Positions 23,641 through 36,544 of a stretch of 64,000 nucleotides of DNA are shown here, one piece after another. A program made the position numbers and the translations under genes. A model generated the notes under the pieces. It saw only the letters and a list, made by a program, of their open reading frames with translations, had not been told where the DNA came from and did not search any database. The stretch is from assembly GCA_034440575.1 (NCBI GenBank), contig JAOTOL010001638.1, positions 3,617,467 to 3,681,466 of the forward strand, given 5' to 3'. The DNA is from Imbricaverruca yamaguchii (lineage: Eukaryota > Arthropoda > Thecostraca > Neoverrucidae). Each line of letters begins with the position of its first letter. The first letter of the stretch is position 1.

Positions 23641-24280
23641 TTCACGTGACGACAGCAGTCGAGCCGGGCGCAGCACACGAGCGGGAGCCAAAGAGAGGAA
23701 TGAATAACCGGGAGCCGGTTGAGACTGAAGCTGGCGGAGCTGGATGGTGTGGGGTGAGGGACGGGCAGGGGAGGGCGACGAAGGGTTGGCGCGCTGAGCG
23801 GTGTGCCAGTCGGCGACGGAAGCATCTGACGGGCGCGAGCGTGGCGCGCCGCTCCCCTCTTCCGGTGCATTGTGTCGGCGTCGCTTCCGACGCGTCTCGA
23901 CCTGACGGGCAGATTTAAATCGTCGCGATCGACGGCTCACGTCACGCGGCCGGCGCCGCGCCGAATCGATGGTGCCCGGCGTGACGACAGCACGCCGCTG
24001 AGCTGAGCGGTGGTGACGTCACAACACCAGATTCAGCGATGTCCGTGGCGTCACGACAGGACGCATCTGAGCTGAGCGGTGGTGACGTCGCACGGGCGGG
24101 GCCTGATTCGGTGATGTTCGTGACGTCACGCCAACAGACTCCGCTGAGCTGAGCGACGGCGACTATGCTGAGCTCCAACAGCGTCAAGTTTGGCGGAAGC
24201 GGCGACATTTCGCGCCGGCGCCAACGTGGTGACGAAACCTGATGGACATGCCTGGCTGCGCACAAGCCCCAAGTTAGCCA
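23640..24280. promoter_or_regulatory. CpG-rich block with CRE-bearing tandem repeat
   Basis: A CpG-rich block with a degenerate repeat of about 70-77 bp from 23952 to 24170. Copies beginning near 23991, 24061 and 24138 share CGCTGAGCTGAGCGGTGG. The repeat carries perfect TGACGTCA CREs at 24014-24021 and 24121-24128, and near-matches at about 23980, 24048 and 24084. CRE/ATF clusters are typical of regulated promoters or enhancers. No TATA box or exon is identified. Confidence 0.45.
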
Positions 24281-24589
24281 AGTTGATGCAACTCTGTCTT
24301 GCCGAGAAAACTTTTACAGTTTGCCTCCCACGGAACATTTTCGCTTAAATGACTATAAGTCGCTGTCATCTAATACATAGCTGAACACTGCCTCTCAGAA
24401 CTGCCAATCATATAGCCAGTTTTGCCTATGGTCCCTAATGCAGTACATCTCTACAATGACTCTTTTGATCCCTACTCGTTCCATCTCCATTAACTTGGGT
24501 TTCCTAAAGTTCTTTTGGGACTTATGCAAGGGTGGTGCCATCAGCCAAGGATAAGACCAATCTTTTACCTGCAGTTTCGTTATGCTTAT

Positions 24590-24595
<6 letters not shown>
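24281..24595. other. No gene recognised
   Basis: AT-rich sequence leading into a TA microsatellite. No coding or RNA signal is supported. Confidence 0.35.

Positions 24596-24653
<58 letters not shown>
24596..24653. repeat. (TA)n microsatellite
   Basis: About 58 bp of uninterrupted TA alternation. Confidence 0.97.
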
Positions 24654-24655
<2 letters not shown>

Positions 24656-24889
24656 TGTCTCTCCGGACCGACAAGCTTAGTGCTGTAACTGTACGTCTTC
24701 AGTTGTCTAGATCTTTCGATTCTTCAGCACTAAGTTCCTTGTCTTCCTACGCTAGTTCTTTTTCCGCACCCGACATTCTTCTCAATTCGGTAAGGCTTAA
24801 ATCGTTCACTTTGATAAGTGCGCCATGGAGGTACGAAGAAACACCGCACACTATCATAACAAGGTTTGGAAAAGCAATTTCTACCATGG

Positions 24890-25200
24890 TCGGAGCCACG
24901 GTGATGCCGGAATCTCGGAGGGCGATGCGGATAGTCGCGGCCGCACGTTCAACGCTGATCGCAGCCCAATGCGTTCGCTGTGCGGTCGTAACGTCTCGCG
25001 AGGCCTCCGCGGCGCAGGAGGGGAGCCGAGCCGGCAGATTGGAGAGCGACCGTTCCGGCCGAGTGGCTCCGAACGGCCGCCGCCGGTGAGGCCGATGTCG
25101 TCCTCGGCAGCGGTGCGAGCGGCCGCCCTTTTATCCCGACTGCCATCTATCCAATCCGGGACCTTCGCCCGGCGACAAAGAGGAACATAAGGCCGCCCCA
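24890..25200. other. GC-rich block, possible island
   Basis: CpG-rich segment with a forward CCAAT at about 25150. Frames on both strands are open from composition only. Without a core promoter, island status is tentative. Confidence 0.35.
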
Positions 25201-25797
25201 GGTCTTATCTGCGCGCTCTCTTTGTAAAGAGATTAGACGGCTCAAATTTGAAACTGATACAGTCTTCTGCGGGTCGGCGCTTCTCGACGAGTAAGCTGCT
25301 TATAGCACGCGCTTCACAGTCGGGGCGATTCTTTTGTACTGCGGGCGCGGATTCGGCGACGATTCGCGCTCGTCTGTCGGCTGTGGTGGCCAGCGCCAGG
25401 TGAGGAAGGTCTGCGGCGTTGAAGAGGACTCGACCGCACTGAAGCGCCGCCGTGAACAGGGCCATTGTTGCGAGCTGTGGTGGCTCTCGTGAGGCCAAGC
25501 AAGCGTGACGGTGCGACCATTCTCAAGTTTCAGAGCTGTCGTCCGGTGACGGTTGCAGTTGTCGCATGAATGCATCTACTGTGTGTCTGTGGAGAGTTGG
25601 TGTAGTGCCAGGCCGGGTTGTGTCGAACTCGCTGTCTGTTGCCACCATCCGCCAGAAGTGGACAGGACGCCACACCGGTGCCGCTATACACCTGCCAAGT
25701 CCGTCCCGTTTTCGCGGTGCTTTGTTCCATGACACTCGATTTGCCCCTCGATATGTCTGCCTCTCGATTTTTGGCGGAACTGTATCGTTTTTAAAGA
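25201..25797. other. No gene recognised
   Basis: Moderately GC-rich sequence. Overlapping frames are open on both strands, none with a recognisable domain. Confidence 0.35.
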
Positions 25798-25935
25798 GCG
25801 AGTAAGAGATGAGAGAGATAGGGAGGGAAAAAGATATAGATAAAGTTAGAGAGAGGGGGAGAGAAGAGCAGCGAGAAGAAGAGGAGGATACAAGGAAGAT
25901 GAGGTGGAGAAAAGGAGCGAAAGAGGAAAGCAAGT
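25798..25935. repeat. GA-rich polypurine tract
   Basis: Purine-rich GAGA/GGGA/GAAG sequence. Frames that cross it give Leu/Ser/Phe-rich low-complexity peptides on the minus strand. Confidence 0.85.
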
Positions 25936-27456
25936 AACAGATGAAGAGAAAAGAATACAGAAACGATCTCACTTTCTGAGGGAAAAACACTATTTTGACG
26001 TTCGTTCTTGCTGTGAAACGTTATTGGAAGAATTGTTAAGTGCCGGGGGTCCTGAATCAGCTGCCTTATTGGTGTTCTACACCTGTGAGAAGGAGAAGAG
26101 AGCAATGCTTGCCAGCAATGATAACTGCACTTATGCTACTGGTTACTGTGATCAGGTGTGACAAATACAGATATCCTGCAGCGCACTGGAATTTAAAGTG
26201 CCCCCTGTTGGCTTTCGAATTATGTAGGCTGATTACCAACCAGATTGATCAGATTATGATTATCTCCTTCGGCCGATCTGGGAGCACGTCCGATCGTTCT
26301 GAACTAATTCCAACGACTCAGCATCATTACAGATGGCTTCAAACAATCGCTGAGGGTCCAGGAATATGTTAAATGACCTGAGATGATCCCTGAGGTTCTA
26401 GAGCAACCTCAGATTGTCTGAGGCAATCTCTGAGTTCCTGCGGCATCTTAGGTAGTCTGAGACAATCGCTACGAGCTCCGAGGATGAGGATCTCTGAGGT
26501 CATCTTAGCTGGTGTCCGGTGGCCCTGGGAGGCCTGATGTCATAATATGGGAGCATATGACCATCTGGATCGGCATTGGAACATCTCTGATGGTCTCGGA
26601 CAATTGATGATGGTGTCGGACCATAGCAGCCGGCCGCGGGCCGTGTGACATCGTCTCTCGCCGGTCGTCGGCGCTGACTGTCGAGCCTGACATCCGGCAG
26701 TGCCACTAATGACCCGGCTGTTCCGGACTGCGAGTGTTCTGTGGCATCCGCCGCCGGCGACCACGTCCAACGTCATCCGACCGGCGACTCGCCCGCTACC
26801 GCTAGCGGGTGATCAGTGCCAGTGGTGCGCCACCGCCAACCAAAGGGGAGGCGATGCTGCACTGTACGCACCCGCCGACGGAAGGGGATGGGCGTGGCTA
26901 TTCAGTCATCCACCGTTTTTTTTTATTAATAATTGTATGTTTTTCGAGGCTGGGATCTCTTGCTCGTAATGAAGCACCTCCGAACGTTAACATTTGCGCA
27001 AATATGTGAGCACCCCCAAGTCTCTTCGAATTCGGACTGCATCACTTGAGCCACTCCTAATCCATTCTCCGATTCACCACTGATGTCGTGACCGACCGTG
27101 TTTGGCCTTCCGTCCACACTTGTTTGACTCTGATCGATCGTAGCCCCTTCCCTTGCGACACCCATTTAAGTCAGCTCTGCAAGTACACAACAGTTGCTGT
27201 CGGTCTCGGGGGATGTCCAAGACGTGGCAAACGCCGTCAGAGTATGCATGGTCAAGTCGATGCGAGTTTGGTTCCGTGCGGGTGAACTGGTCCACCGTCG
27301 AGTGTCGGAAACTGGTTCTACCCATCCTCTACGTGCTATTATAACCTTTCAATTACGAACGGCTTATTCGGACCGCATGCACAGGTAAACGCATTGTTGA
27401 CATTGTTGACCGTGACCCTACTATATGCCGACTTTCAACCGATCGACTTAGCCTGG
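25936..27456. other. No gene recognised; degenerate CTGAG repeat within
   Basis: Between about 26340 and 26515 the words CTGAGG, TCTGAGGCAATC and GATGATC recur irregularly, suggesting an old degenerate tandem repeat. A CpG-rich patch lies at 26620-26900. No gene can be supported in the rest. Confidence 0.4.
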
Positions 27457-27580
27457 ACTGCTAGGACCAACCTCGCCCAGACTGATGGGCCCAACTTCAC
27501 CCAGACTGGTGGGCCCAACTTCACCCAGACTGGTGGGCCCAACGTCGCCCAGACTGGTGGGCCCAACGTCGCTCGGATTG
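27457..27580. repeat. 24-bp tandem repeat, five copies
   Basis: Units at 27457, 27481, 27505, 27529 and 27553 of the form ACTGGTGGGCCCAACTTCAC followed by CCAG. The period is eight codons, so the frames open through it give an octapeptide repeat (plus strand QTGGPNFT/V). I see no support for a real protein. Confidence 0.96.
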
Positions 27581-27786
27581 GTGTGATGTATTCCGTCGTT
27601 GAGTCGCGAATATTGTAGATAGCGGGGACACGTTCCCACGCAACAGAAAGTTGGTAGGAACTTCTCTACCCAAGAACAGTCCATGTAACGATTGTCCGGA
27701 GCCGGAAACGCATTTCCCTTGAATAGCTGTCTCCCATTTGAATTTTAAATAAGAAAATGGTAAACCAATTGCGAAAATATACAATG

Positions 27787-27827
27787 ATAAGATACGATAA
27801 GATACGATACGATACGATACGATACGA
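27787..27827. repeat. (GATAC)n pentanucleotide
   Basis: GATAAGATACGATAAGATAC followed by pure GATAC units. The pattern suggests a pure run grown from a related seed. Confidence 0.95.
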
Positions 27828-28559
27828 AGAAGCATTCTACCCAAGGGTTAGATGCTTTTTATTTATTATATATTAACTTTATATGCAAACTACAGATGGA
27901 ATTACATGGGAGAGGAGAGCGCCCCTCCCCCGTGATGCAGTGGTCATCCAGTGAAAAAAGGGGTGCCACCGTTGACTGGTCGTGATTGGCGACCACATGA
28001 CGAGCCTCCCTGATGCTGATGCTGCCACCTGTGATCAGATGCGACAATGTACGACTTGGCGTTGATCCGTCAGGTGCGGCAGGGAAACCGCAACTCCATG
28101 ACAGATAACGTTCGAGGTGCGATACTACTGAACTTCTGCCGGTGGCGTGTGCTTCGATGGCTCTTCGATTGGAGGAGAAATTATAACAAACTGAGTCAAA
28201 GAAGCTTCTACTCATTGAGCTTGTGCGATTGTAGTCGATCAGGTGAATGTTAGCGTGTGTGCTGCCATCTAGCGACGGCCAGGCACATTTATGCTTCGTG
28301 TCACCGTCAATGGATGGCTGGTGACACGGGCGGTTTCACCGAATATCTGTGTTTAGTTGGATACGGTAGCTCGGAAGCGAAAGGCGCGATAATATGATCG
28401 GTGCGCCCGGTGGCTTGTTTGGAACTTCTCCGTGTATAGTGGTGCTTCTCCATTTCCGTTAATGTTCGTATCTTTGAACGGCAAAATATAGGATACTGCA
28501 GCGACAGCAAAATATCGGAGATTGAAGGCAAAGGAGCTCGGAGACGCATTCGAACCTTC
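27828..28559. other. No gene recognised
   Basis: Unique-looking sequence up to the TTAA target site of the next element. Confidence 0.35.
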
Positions 28560-28563
28560 TTAA

Positions 28564-29895
28564 CACGCGCCCTGGAGGGGGGGGGCGAAATCCGCCCACT
28601 CCTCCGGTTTTTCGTGGATAACTCCAGATTTTATTGGCCGATATGCTCTATTATTTGTGTACCTGCCAATAAATGAACGGCCCGTTGTTTAAAGTAAGAA
28701 AAATCAAAATCGATAAAAACAATTTCGAGTTAGGGGTCGCTAAAATACAAAAAAGTTTCTCAGCGCCAGACCACAAATATCGGCGCTGATGCGCTTCCCG
28801 TATATTAGCAAAAAGGAGGTGTTCTTGGCAAAATTAGGGATTTGTTTGATGTACATTGTCATGCTACATTACTTCAAAGTCATGTCAAGTCACCGAGGTC
28901 AAGTCAGGTCAAGTTCATGACAACACACGCCCTGGAGGGGGATGGCAAAATCCGCCAACCCTTCCGATTTTTCGTGCATAACTCCATATTGTATCGGCCG
29001 ATATACGCACAATTTTTGCGTACCTGCCTAGAAATGTTAGGTGCATTGTTTAAGGCAAGAAAGTTGAAAATCGGCCGAACAGTTTTAAAGTTAGGGACCG
29101 TTAAATTAAAAACAATTCGCAGCGCCAGACCACAAAAATCGGCGCTGAGGCGCTTCCCGTCTATTGGCAAAAGGAAGTGTTCTTGACAGCACTAGCGACT
29201 TGCCTGATGCACATTGTTATGCTATATAATTTAGAGGTCATGTTAGGTCGCCGAGGCCAAGTCAGGTCAAGTTCATGACAGGCTACTGGAATCTAACTTG
29301 GTGAACTAGAATGTGTTATAAATGCAAGTGACTGGCATGCGATTGATGTCGCCTTACATGTTGCTCCCTGCACATCCCGAAATCTACTGTTTGTCATTGT
29401 GTGCCTAAGCGTTTCCATACTTTATTCATGTATTTCACTCCTTTCTTTGCGAAGTCGATTGTGCCAAGCCGCCCAACGGAGCAGTCGGGTTGGGAGCCCG
29501 GTTCCGGTAACTTGAGTAGGCAATGACCTAATAAAGTGCTCCTATATAGGTGACCTGAGGTCAAATGGCAGATCTGACATCTGTATTGCATGATTAGTAA
29601 TGTCCAAAGCATCATTAATGCCAATTTGGGAGCATTTAAACACAATCACAGCGATCCATAACGATGACAAGCCAAGCCACGCAAAACCGGAAAAGTTTGC
29701 TATTTTGACCTCATTTGACCTTGAACATATTGACCTAATGTCATGAACTTTGCACACAATAGAGTTCACTATCGTGCCCATCCACCCTGCGAATTTCGTT
29801 GTGCTCTAGCCTTCATAGGAGCTGAGATCTTAGGGGGCGGAATCCGCCCCCCCCCTGCGGTGCGCGTAATTTTCAGAGGCCCTCCAGGGCGCGTG
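28564..29895. mobile_element. TTAA-flanked non-autonomous DNA transposon, copy 1
   Basis: A 1332-bp element with perfect 16-bp terminal inverted repeats (CACGCGCCCTGGAGGG at 28564-28579 and its complement at 29880-29895). It is flanked by TTAA at 28560-28563 and 29896-29899. TTAA duplication is the hallmark of piggyBac-type transposition, but the CAC terminus is not the classical piggyBac end, so the family is tentative. Architecture: two related units of about 360 bp in tandem (28564-28923 and 28924-29282), then a 613-bp right part ending in a near-palindrome GGGGCGGAATCCGCCCC. No transposase frame is present. A second copy lies at 51287-52632. Several AGGTCA/TGACCT motifs occur inside. Confidence 0.88.
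29551..29736. promoter_or_regulatory. Nuclear-receptor-type half-site cluster in TTAA element
   Basis: TGACCT-g-AGGTCA (everted repeat, 1-bp spacer) at 29551-29563. TGACCT at 29706-29711 and 29716-29721 form a direct repeat with a 4-bp spacer, with another TGACCT at 29731-29736. The middle site lies in TGACCTTGA, the complement of TCAAGGTCA, the monomer site of the FTZ-F1/ERR class. These are sequence matches only; binding is inferred. Confidence 0.5.
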
Positions 29896-29899
29896 TTAA

Positions 29900-30420
29900 A
29901 GGGGCATGTTTTTCCTGCTGAGGGGGCGCACTTTTATATGCACATGCCCCTAGTGTTCCTCCCAATTATCCGCATCTGGATGGGGCATGAGTGCATGCGG
30001 TACATGAGAAATCTGCTATAGCCAACGAATGTCAGGAGATGCTCCAAAACAAAGAGGACGTCTTTGGAGGAAACAATCGGCCCCCGAGAGGGAAGAATGA
30101 GCTACCAGATGGAAGAAGGCCTCTAAATACCAGAATCGAAGCCTCAGGACGGGATCAGAGGCACCCAGGAGGGAACAGAGGATTTCGAGACAGAACAGGA
30201 CACCCAGACAACGGCGTACGAAGCCTCGAGACGAAATGGGAGGCCGTGAAACTGAAGGGGAGGCTCCGAAGGTGAAAAGATGCTTTTCGGACAGAATATG
30301 GCCATTAAGGTGTGATGCCACAACGAAGGAAAAGCCGGCTCCCAGACTAGGTCAGTGGCTCTCAAGAAGGGAAAACAGCTCCCCAAAATGCGTACCGTGA
30401 GAAGGACCACTCCGACATCC
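29900..30420. repeat. Degenerate purine-rich repeat
   Basis: From about 30040 the words AGGCCTCnAGACG, GGGAGGC, CCCAGGAGGG and ACAGAGG recur irregularly. This resembles a decayed version of the GGCCCCCAGGACGAAAAGGA satellite at 60-62 kb. Frames open here reflect this composition. Confidence 0.5.
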
Positions 30421-31150
30421 TACCATCACTCCCAGACCTTTCCTGGCAGCCATCTTTTCCTGGACCCACTAAATATGATGATCCAAATGGATATTGCTGT
30501 CGTTGCAATATTTAACATCTGCCTCCACTCATCCCACCATACATGGCGGCGGATCCTGCGGGGAAGTGGATGTTCAACGTGGCAAATGTCCCTCCTGTAA
30601 AATAGCCTGCCTTGGAGCAAAGGTAGCCTTAATTCATGAGTTGGGGAAAACGAGAATCACGATATGTGAGCAATATTGCTTTATTCTAAAGTCGCAAGTT
30701 ATTCTAATTATGTGCGCTTTAAGAAGGAAATCCTTGATAACTTTATATTCCCCTACTCAAGATGACTTATAACTGGCTGGCTGTGTCCACCAATGACTGC
30801 ATCCACACTTGTGCTAGTTTTGCTTTCATTTTACATTTCCTCCATCCTCTACGTCCCATTGTTTCAACAAAATTGGCGGAGCTGGCCGAGCAGACATCAT
30901 TCCAAACATCAACTACTCGTCCCACCAGCAGCGGAGGTCGACGGCTTTGGTACCCCTGATGAGTCCGACCCTTAGTGGCCAGTGGCAAGGCATGCATACC
31001 ACATCGCAATACTTCGCTGGGTCAGAGTATCGCCCAGACATTTCATGCCAAGATCTCTGGTGATAACACATGAGAACCTTTGGCCAACACGAAACAGCCT
31101 GGCTCATCCACAAATAATATATGCGTTGCTGCACAGCGCGCAAACTCATG
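30421..31150. other. No gene recognised
   Basis: Unique-looking sequence with short open frames lacking recognisable domains. Confidence 0.35.
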
Positions 31151-31250
31151 CCACCGGAACTCGGAGGACATCAAGGCTTGGGCGCCTCTGTGTAACACCA
31201 CCGGAACTCGGAGGACATCAAGGCTTGGGCGCCTCTGTGTAGCACCACCG
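31151..31250. repeat. 47-bp direct duplication
   Basis: Two almost identical copies (31151-31197 and 31198-31244) starting CCACCGGAACTCGGAGGACA. The near-perfect identity indicates recent duplication. Confidence 0.95.
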
Positions 31251-32867
31251 CCTAATGTTGACAGCAATAGTTGCTACACTACTGCGAGAACGTGTGACTT
31301 CCGTCTGCTCCGCTATGTACAATGGGTCCCTCTATATTGGCATCAGTGGGTTCGCCGCTGTTGACACGACGTCAACGAACGACCCTTGTGCCAAATCAGC
31401 GTGTGTGTGAGTGTGTCTGTGTTCCCTGTTAATTACGGAAACTTCCTTTGTTCGGCTACTATCGGTGATCCATTCAGCAAACGCAATGAGTAATCGCAAA
31501 TCCATTTCGTCGGACCTGTGATGTCCTCCAGGTTTCCCTTCTCTGTCCACACTCTGAAAATATGTTGGCAGATATTGCTCTCGCATCCGTGTAGCGTCGG
31601 AAGGTGACCTCTCTTGTCGTAAATATCACGACAAAGCTCAACACAAGCAGCAGCTACATATAACTTGATGAGTTAATTCGAGTAGCTTTGCGCTAAACTG
31701 CTTCTCGACTAAATATATCCCATGGAGGAATAAGCTGTAGTAAATTAACTATAAATGGCTACCACATATGCCCTATGCCCTATGTCATAATTTTGTTTCG
31801 TCCGATATCACGGTGTTGACACCTGTTCAGAATATCAAATTGCAAATATGCAAGAAAAAGATCAAATCAAAAAGCAACAGCTAATGCATTATTTGGATGA
31901 ATGTGTTCCTTAAAGACAGATATAATAATAATGACAGCTACATATGAACACCACATGAAATTACATGTCAGCCCTTGAATATGTTCCCTGTAGCCAGAGA
32001 CTGAGATGTATGAACAAGGACAATACGCTGTGCATTAAGTAAGCGTCTCTAAAGGAAAGGTATGAAAAATGGCGCTAAATAGCTACGGCCACAGCCATTT
32101 TCTGCTATGACGTCACTGTCCACGACACCGAATGTCCCCAACTTTCCCTGTTACAGCATGCACAACTCAGCTTCCGAATAAGCATATCCTTGTGCCGAAA
32201 AAGTTCACCTATAGCAATTGCCAGATGTTTCGAAGACTGTAAAATCTGGTTTTACTATATAAAAAAGGAAAATAACAAATGCCGCACATGCAATGCCGTA
32301 CCTTGTTGGTTAATCTAGCGGACAAACGGATCATTGTAAAATTGCTGGCCAAAGCATAAAGTCAGAAAATGAAAGATGTTAAAAAAGAAGAGGTGGACGT
32401 CTTCTTATTCCTTTGTACACCTGATATTTTATTTGAGCAGCGTGTTACTTTATCCACACACACCCTATTCAGATTAATAGGACGCGATTTTTGCCTTGCA
32501 TTAGATCACAAGTGAAAACTGCATGTGTATAACTTATCTTTCGTCACAGATGTGCTCGTAATATCCTCAAACGCCACAGGCGTAAATGCAGCACAACAAA
32601 TAACCACTGGGTAGATGGGTCACATAGCATCGCTGGGTAGATGGCGTGAAGGAATCCTCACGTTGCGCGAAAAAAATAAACCTTCATCCAAGGTGTAATG
32701 TTTGTTGCATTTCTTCTTCGACTTTATTATATGGAAGAGCTGCAAAGGAACTCAAATTGCGCAGGAAACCACATATTTATTGCTGTGAAAAGAGCGGTTT
32801 ATTGTAATTTAGTTTGTTTTAGAGTATCTATTGGACTGTCTTATTCGGGTAGGCACGTGCTCTGTCA
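31251..32867. other. No gene recognised
   Basis: AT-rich sequence. One perfect CRE (TGACGTCA) lies at 32108-32115 in otherwise ordinary DNA. No gene is supported. Confidence 0.4.
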
Positions 32868-32910
32868 GCTGTCATCTCTCATCTGTCATCTCTCATCTGT
32901 CATCCACAGT
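32868..32910. repeat. CATCTGTCATCTCT short tandem repeat
   Basis: Repeated CTGTCATCTCTCAT units of about 15 bp, roughly three copies. Confidence 0.85.
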
Positions 32911-35900
32911 TGAAGAACTGGCATTTGAATCTGACCACTTGATACTTTTTTTACACTTGGAAGCAAGAATCTAACCACTTGAAACTTTTTTTCAACGAAA
33001 ATATGTTTGGGGGTTGGTTTCGGCTGCTCTGAAGAACGCATCATCTGTTTTAAAAATATCATGGAAAGAAATATGCGTGCATGTCTTTCAACCAGACGGA
33101 ATGTACACATGCTATCCGGGGGTACACAGCCAATTATATCCATTCTCATTTGAAGGCATGGGGAATCCAACGCATCTCTTGCCGGTGCCAAGCACATACC
33201 AGATGGCGGCCCCCGTTGGCGAACACCAGACGGCAAACAAGCGTCGGCCATTTGCTCATTTTCTCCACCGCCTCGGCAGCGCTTCCTCGGGCGCCAATCA
33301 ATAGCTTGGCGAGGGCGGCTCGGTCGACCAGCGCCGAACTCCTCTAAGAAAGCGCCGAGAAAATCGCCCGCCGCCTTCCACTTCGCCGCCGTCCATAATA
33401 GACTTGACTATCTTCCTGGTTCAGGGCGCCGGTGAAAAACAGGCGAAACTGCTCGATCGCTCATTGTGGGATTGATGGTTGGAAGGCGTGATGTCGATCT
33501 GCCATTTTCCGCACCAGCCATCCTCCGAGGAAACTTGCCACCCTTCGGACACTATCTAAAGCGTGGTGGGTGCGCATGCGTAAGGAGACAAGAGCAACAG
33601 ATGCAGTTGCATTATGACAGTGACAGTGAGAGGCATGATGAGCGTTTGCTAGTCATTTAGGGTGTATTGAGTCACGGTAATCATACCAAGGCTGTTCTAC
33701 GCTAATTGGTTGCGTTCCAATAACGATATCGCCCGATGTGGGGGCGGATTCCAAGCGCCGTCAATGTTAGCATTGCTTACCCATGAGTGGAAAAAGTGCC
33801 AGGTTGAAAATGCGTCGGATTCTGAAAATTACTTGCTTACCCCAATTAAATACAAGCCTGGAACAAATTGTCTCCTCACTTAGCCTCGCCCACCATATTC
33901 TCACAAAAATTAATGCAAACACAAGGCAAATCACGTTGCAACTTGTGTTCCACACGGACTAGAAACACATTTTTATCGCTAGTTTTTTCCTAGTGTTGAT
34001 GCATAAAGACAACGTTCGCCATGTGTTTCGAATGAAGCGTGTTGCATATTCGAATTCAAAATGAATGCAATTAAACAATTACCTTAAAATATGCAAGGGC
34101 ACTGGTGTCTCTTTGGTGTGAATATGCGTAGTAATACATTCGTCAAACCATATAGCACTGTTTGTGTTACTAATCTCGTTTTCGAAATCAGAATGTAATT
34201 TCACAACCATAATACTAAAACCAAAAATCAAGTGAAGCGTGATTTGGTTGATTTGGTGACAAGTCAATAAGAAGCATGTACCTGGTGTGGTCTCCAGTAA
34301 AAAAGAAAAACAGCTAGAGTTCGACTGTGCGGGCTGACGTTGGGCGTGGGCGGAGCAGAGGGCCTATGACATGTGTGGCGGTCTTTGAAAACGATTGTGC
34401 GTGTTGGGGTGAAGAGGAAGTCACGACCACTTCAGAGGAAAACGAGACTGAATCGGGTTACTGGTAGACCTCTCTCTGCATCGTCAGAGAAAGCATCTGT
34501 TCAGTGAGTTAACAGGCCGGAAAGATGAAAATGCTCTCTGAACTTTTGAAGCTGAACATTCGGGCCAGAACTTAGCATAAGGTAGTTGTGGTAATATTTT
34601 CCATTCGTTGATGGGTTGGCTTACAGTATTATTCCACTGACGAATGAGATGTTCATGATGAAACCAATTCGGACTTTTCGACGTAGCCAATTGACTACAG
34701 CCATTGCTAGTCGTGTGCACTGGAGCAGGGGTGGAGGTGCCGACTCAGTGACAAAGCTAGAAATATATCGAGGGTGGTTGTGGGCGATGGAGGTGTCAAT
34801 TAAGGGCCAATCCATGTGCGTCATGCGAGATTGGTCTCGATAGGCGGATGAAGTGCATGATTCTGGGCCGATTCCAGCAGTTCGTGTCGGAAGAATACGG
34901 TGTTGATGCATAAGCATCCAATAGTTTTTATGGGCGGTGAAGGTGCTGATTCAGGGGGCCATCGAGAACTTCTAGTGATTGCGAAGGTACTGATTCAGAT
35001 GCGTCACCAGGAAATTGCTTCGAAGTAGGGGCAGCTTGTTGGGGGAGGGTGTGTGAACGTGATGATCCAGAGAAGTTTCCGATGATCCAGGGGCATGTCG
35101 AGATTTTTGTTTGACGGATATATGGGGAGTACTTAGAGGCGCCACTGGGGATTTGCCGCCACGATTCAGGGCCGCTTCCAAAATTTGGTGGCACGAAAGA
35201 TGAGACGCTAGTTCATAGGCTTCACCAGGAGCTTTCTCTGAGTGGTGGAGGTCCATCGACGCACTATGCTAGATTAATGCGAGGTTTCAAATTGGATACT
35301 CCACGTAATATAGTATATTCGCAATAAATAGGTCCATTCGTAGGCAGCTGAGTTCATTGGAGGCTACATAGTATTGAAGCGGAACTACCCACTCTATCTT
35401 GTTTGCCAACTTCCTACACATCCGGCACTGCATCCGGGTCAATGTCACGAAGGATGCGAATACAATCCTAACTGTCGATACGAAACCAAACCTATCACAA
35501 TCTGAATCCGCGTCCGCCATCAGATTCAAGCTGCTGCGGTCACTGGCTACCAAGACAAGATCGGTCTCCTGGGGTTTCTTCGTCCGCCGTAAGTATGAGT
35601 TTTATCAGATCTGTCCTGCTGCTGATATCTAATCTGTGGGGTAGTTATCTCCTCCGTGAGCCCACCCATCTGCCCGCTCGGGTGCTTCTGGGTCCGCTGT
35701 GTAGACGACCCTGGCATGGCCGCAACTGCGTCGGCATCATACAATGAACGGCCGGAAGTTCGCAGACTTTTAATGAAGTTCCCCGGCATCTCCAGCTTAG
35801 GTGATTTGCAGCAGCAGGGAAGACTGAAATCACCTGTGTTGCTCCTGAAGACCTGCCGCGTCCTGGTTGGCGCTGCTAGGTGTTGCATGTGCCAGTGCTA

Positions 35901-36544
35901 TATGTCTATGCAAGTACTACTGGCCATCATGAGGTGCATATGTATTTGCCTGGAATATTATGCTGCCTTATCAGATGCGTTTGGGTTTGTTCACGACATA
36001 TCCGAACGTTTATGAGTCTGCTAACTCCTAGGCACACTATGGTAAGCAACATTTTACATCGGGCATGCTCACGCATGAGAAAAAAGAATAGAAATCATGT
36101 CCACTAACGCGACTCTCTAAAGCTCAATCACTAACCATATGGTAATTGATTGAACGAATCGACTTAATAAGCTCCACCCTCCCCCAATACACTTTTCTCT
36201 TCAGACACCAAACGTCCGTGTACAGTTGTGCACACCACAGCAGGACAGTTGGGCACTTCATCTTCAAATGCATGTACCATCTCTCGTATTTACAGAAGTG
36301 ATGCAGCATTTAATGCGGCCAGTCAAACCACTCAAAACATTTTTAGACACGTTCGGAATCGGTGGAAACTGCCCTCAGCCCACAAATGCTAGCGAGAAGC
36401 TTTCAATCCATATCGAGGCGATCTTGTTCAAGCAGAGCTGAGCCACGTGTCTGTCGTTAGATGAGAAACTAAATGAATCTCAATCGTGTCGATGCCATTC
36501 CGCACCGTTTGTCATATCATTCCTGAGGCGTGTGCAGCTCCCTC
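32911..36544. other. No gene recognised; GC-rich patch
   Basis: Mostly AT-rich unique-looking sequence. A GC-rich patch at about 33180-33420 contains ATGGCGGC (about 33204) and CCAAT (about 33293), which may be regulatory. A frame on the minus strand at 35547-35888 was examined and matches no family I know. Confidence 0.35.

Noticed and set aside
29394..29645. Minus-strand frame within the TTAA element, partly shared with copy 2
   Set aside because: Similarity follows simply from the elements being copies; stops differ between copies and there is no transposase motif.
35287..35888. Minus-strand frames that might be a retroelement gag fragment (CRMC-type cysteines)
   Set aside because: Only two cysteines, no CCHC knuckle or protease motif, and frames are interrupted.
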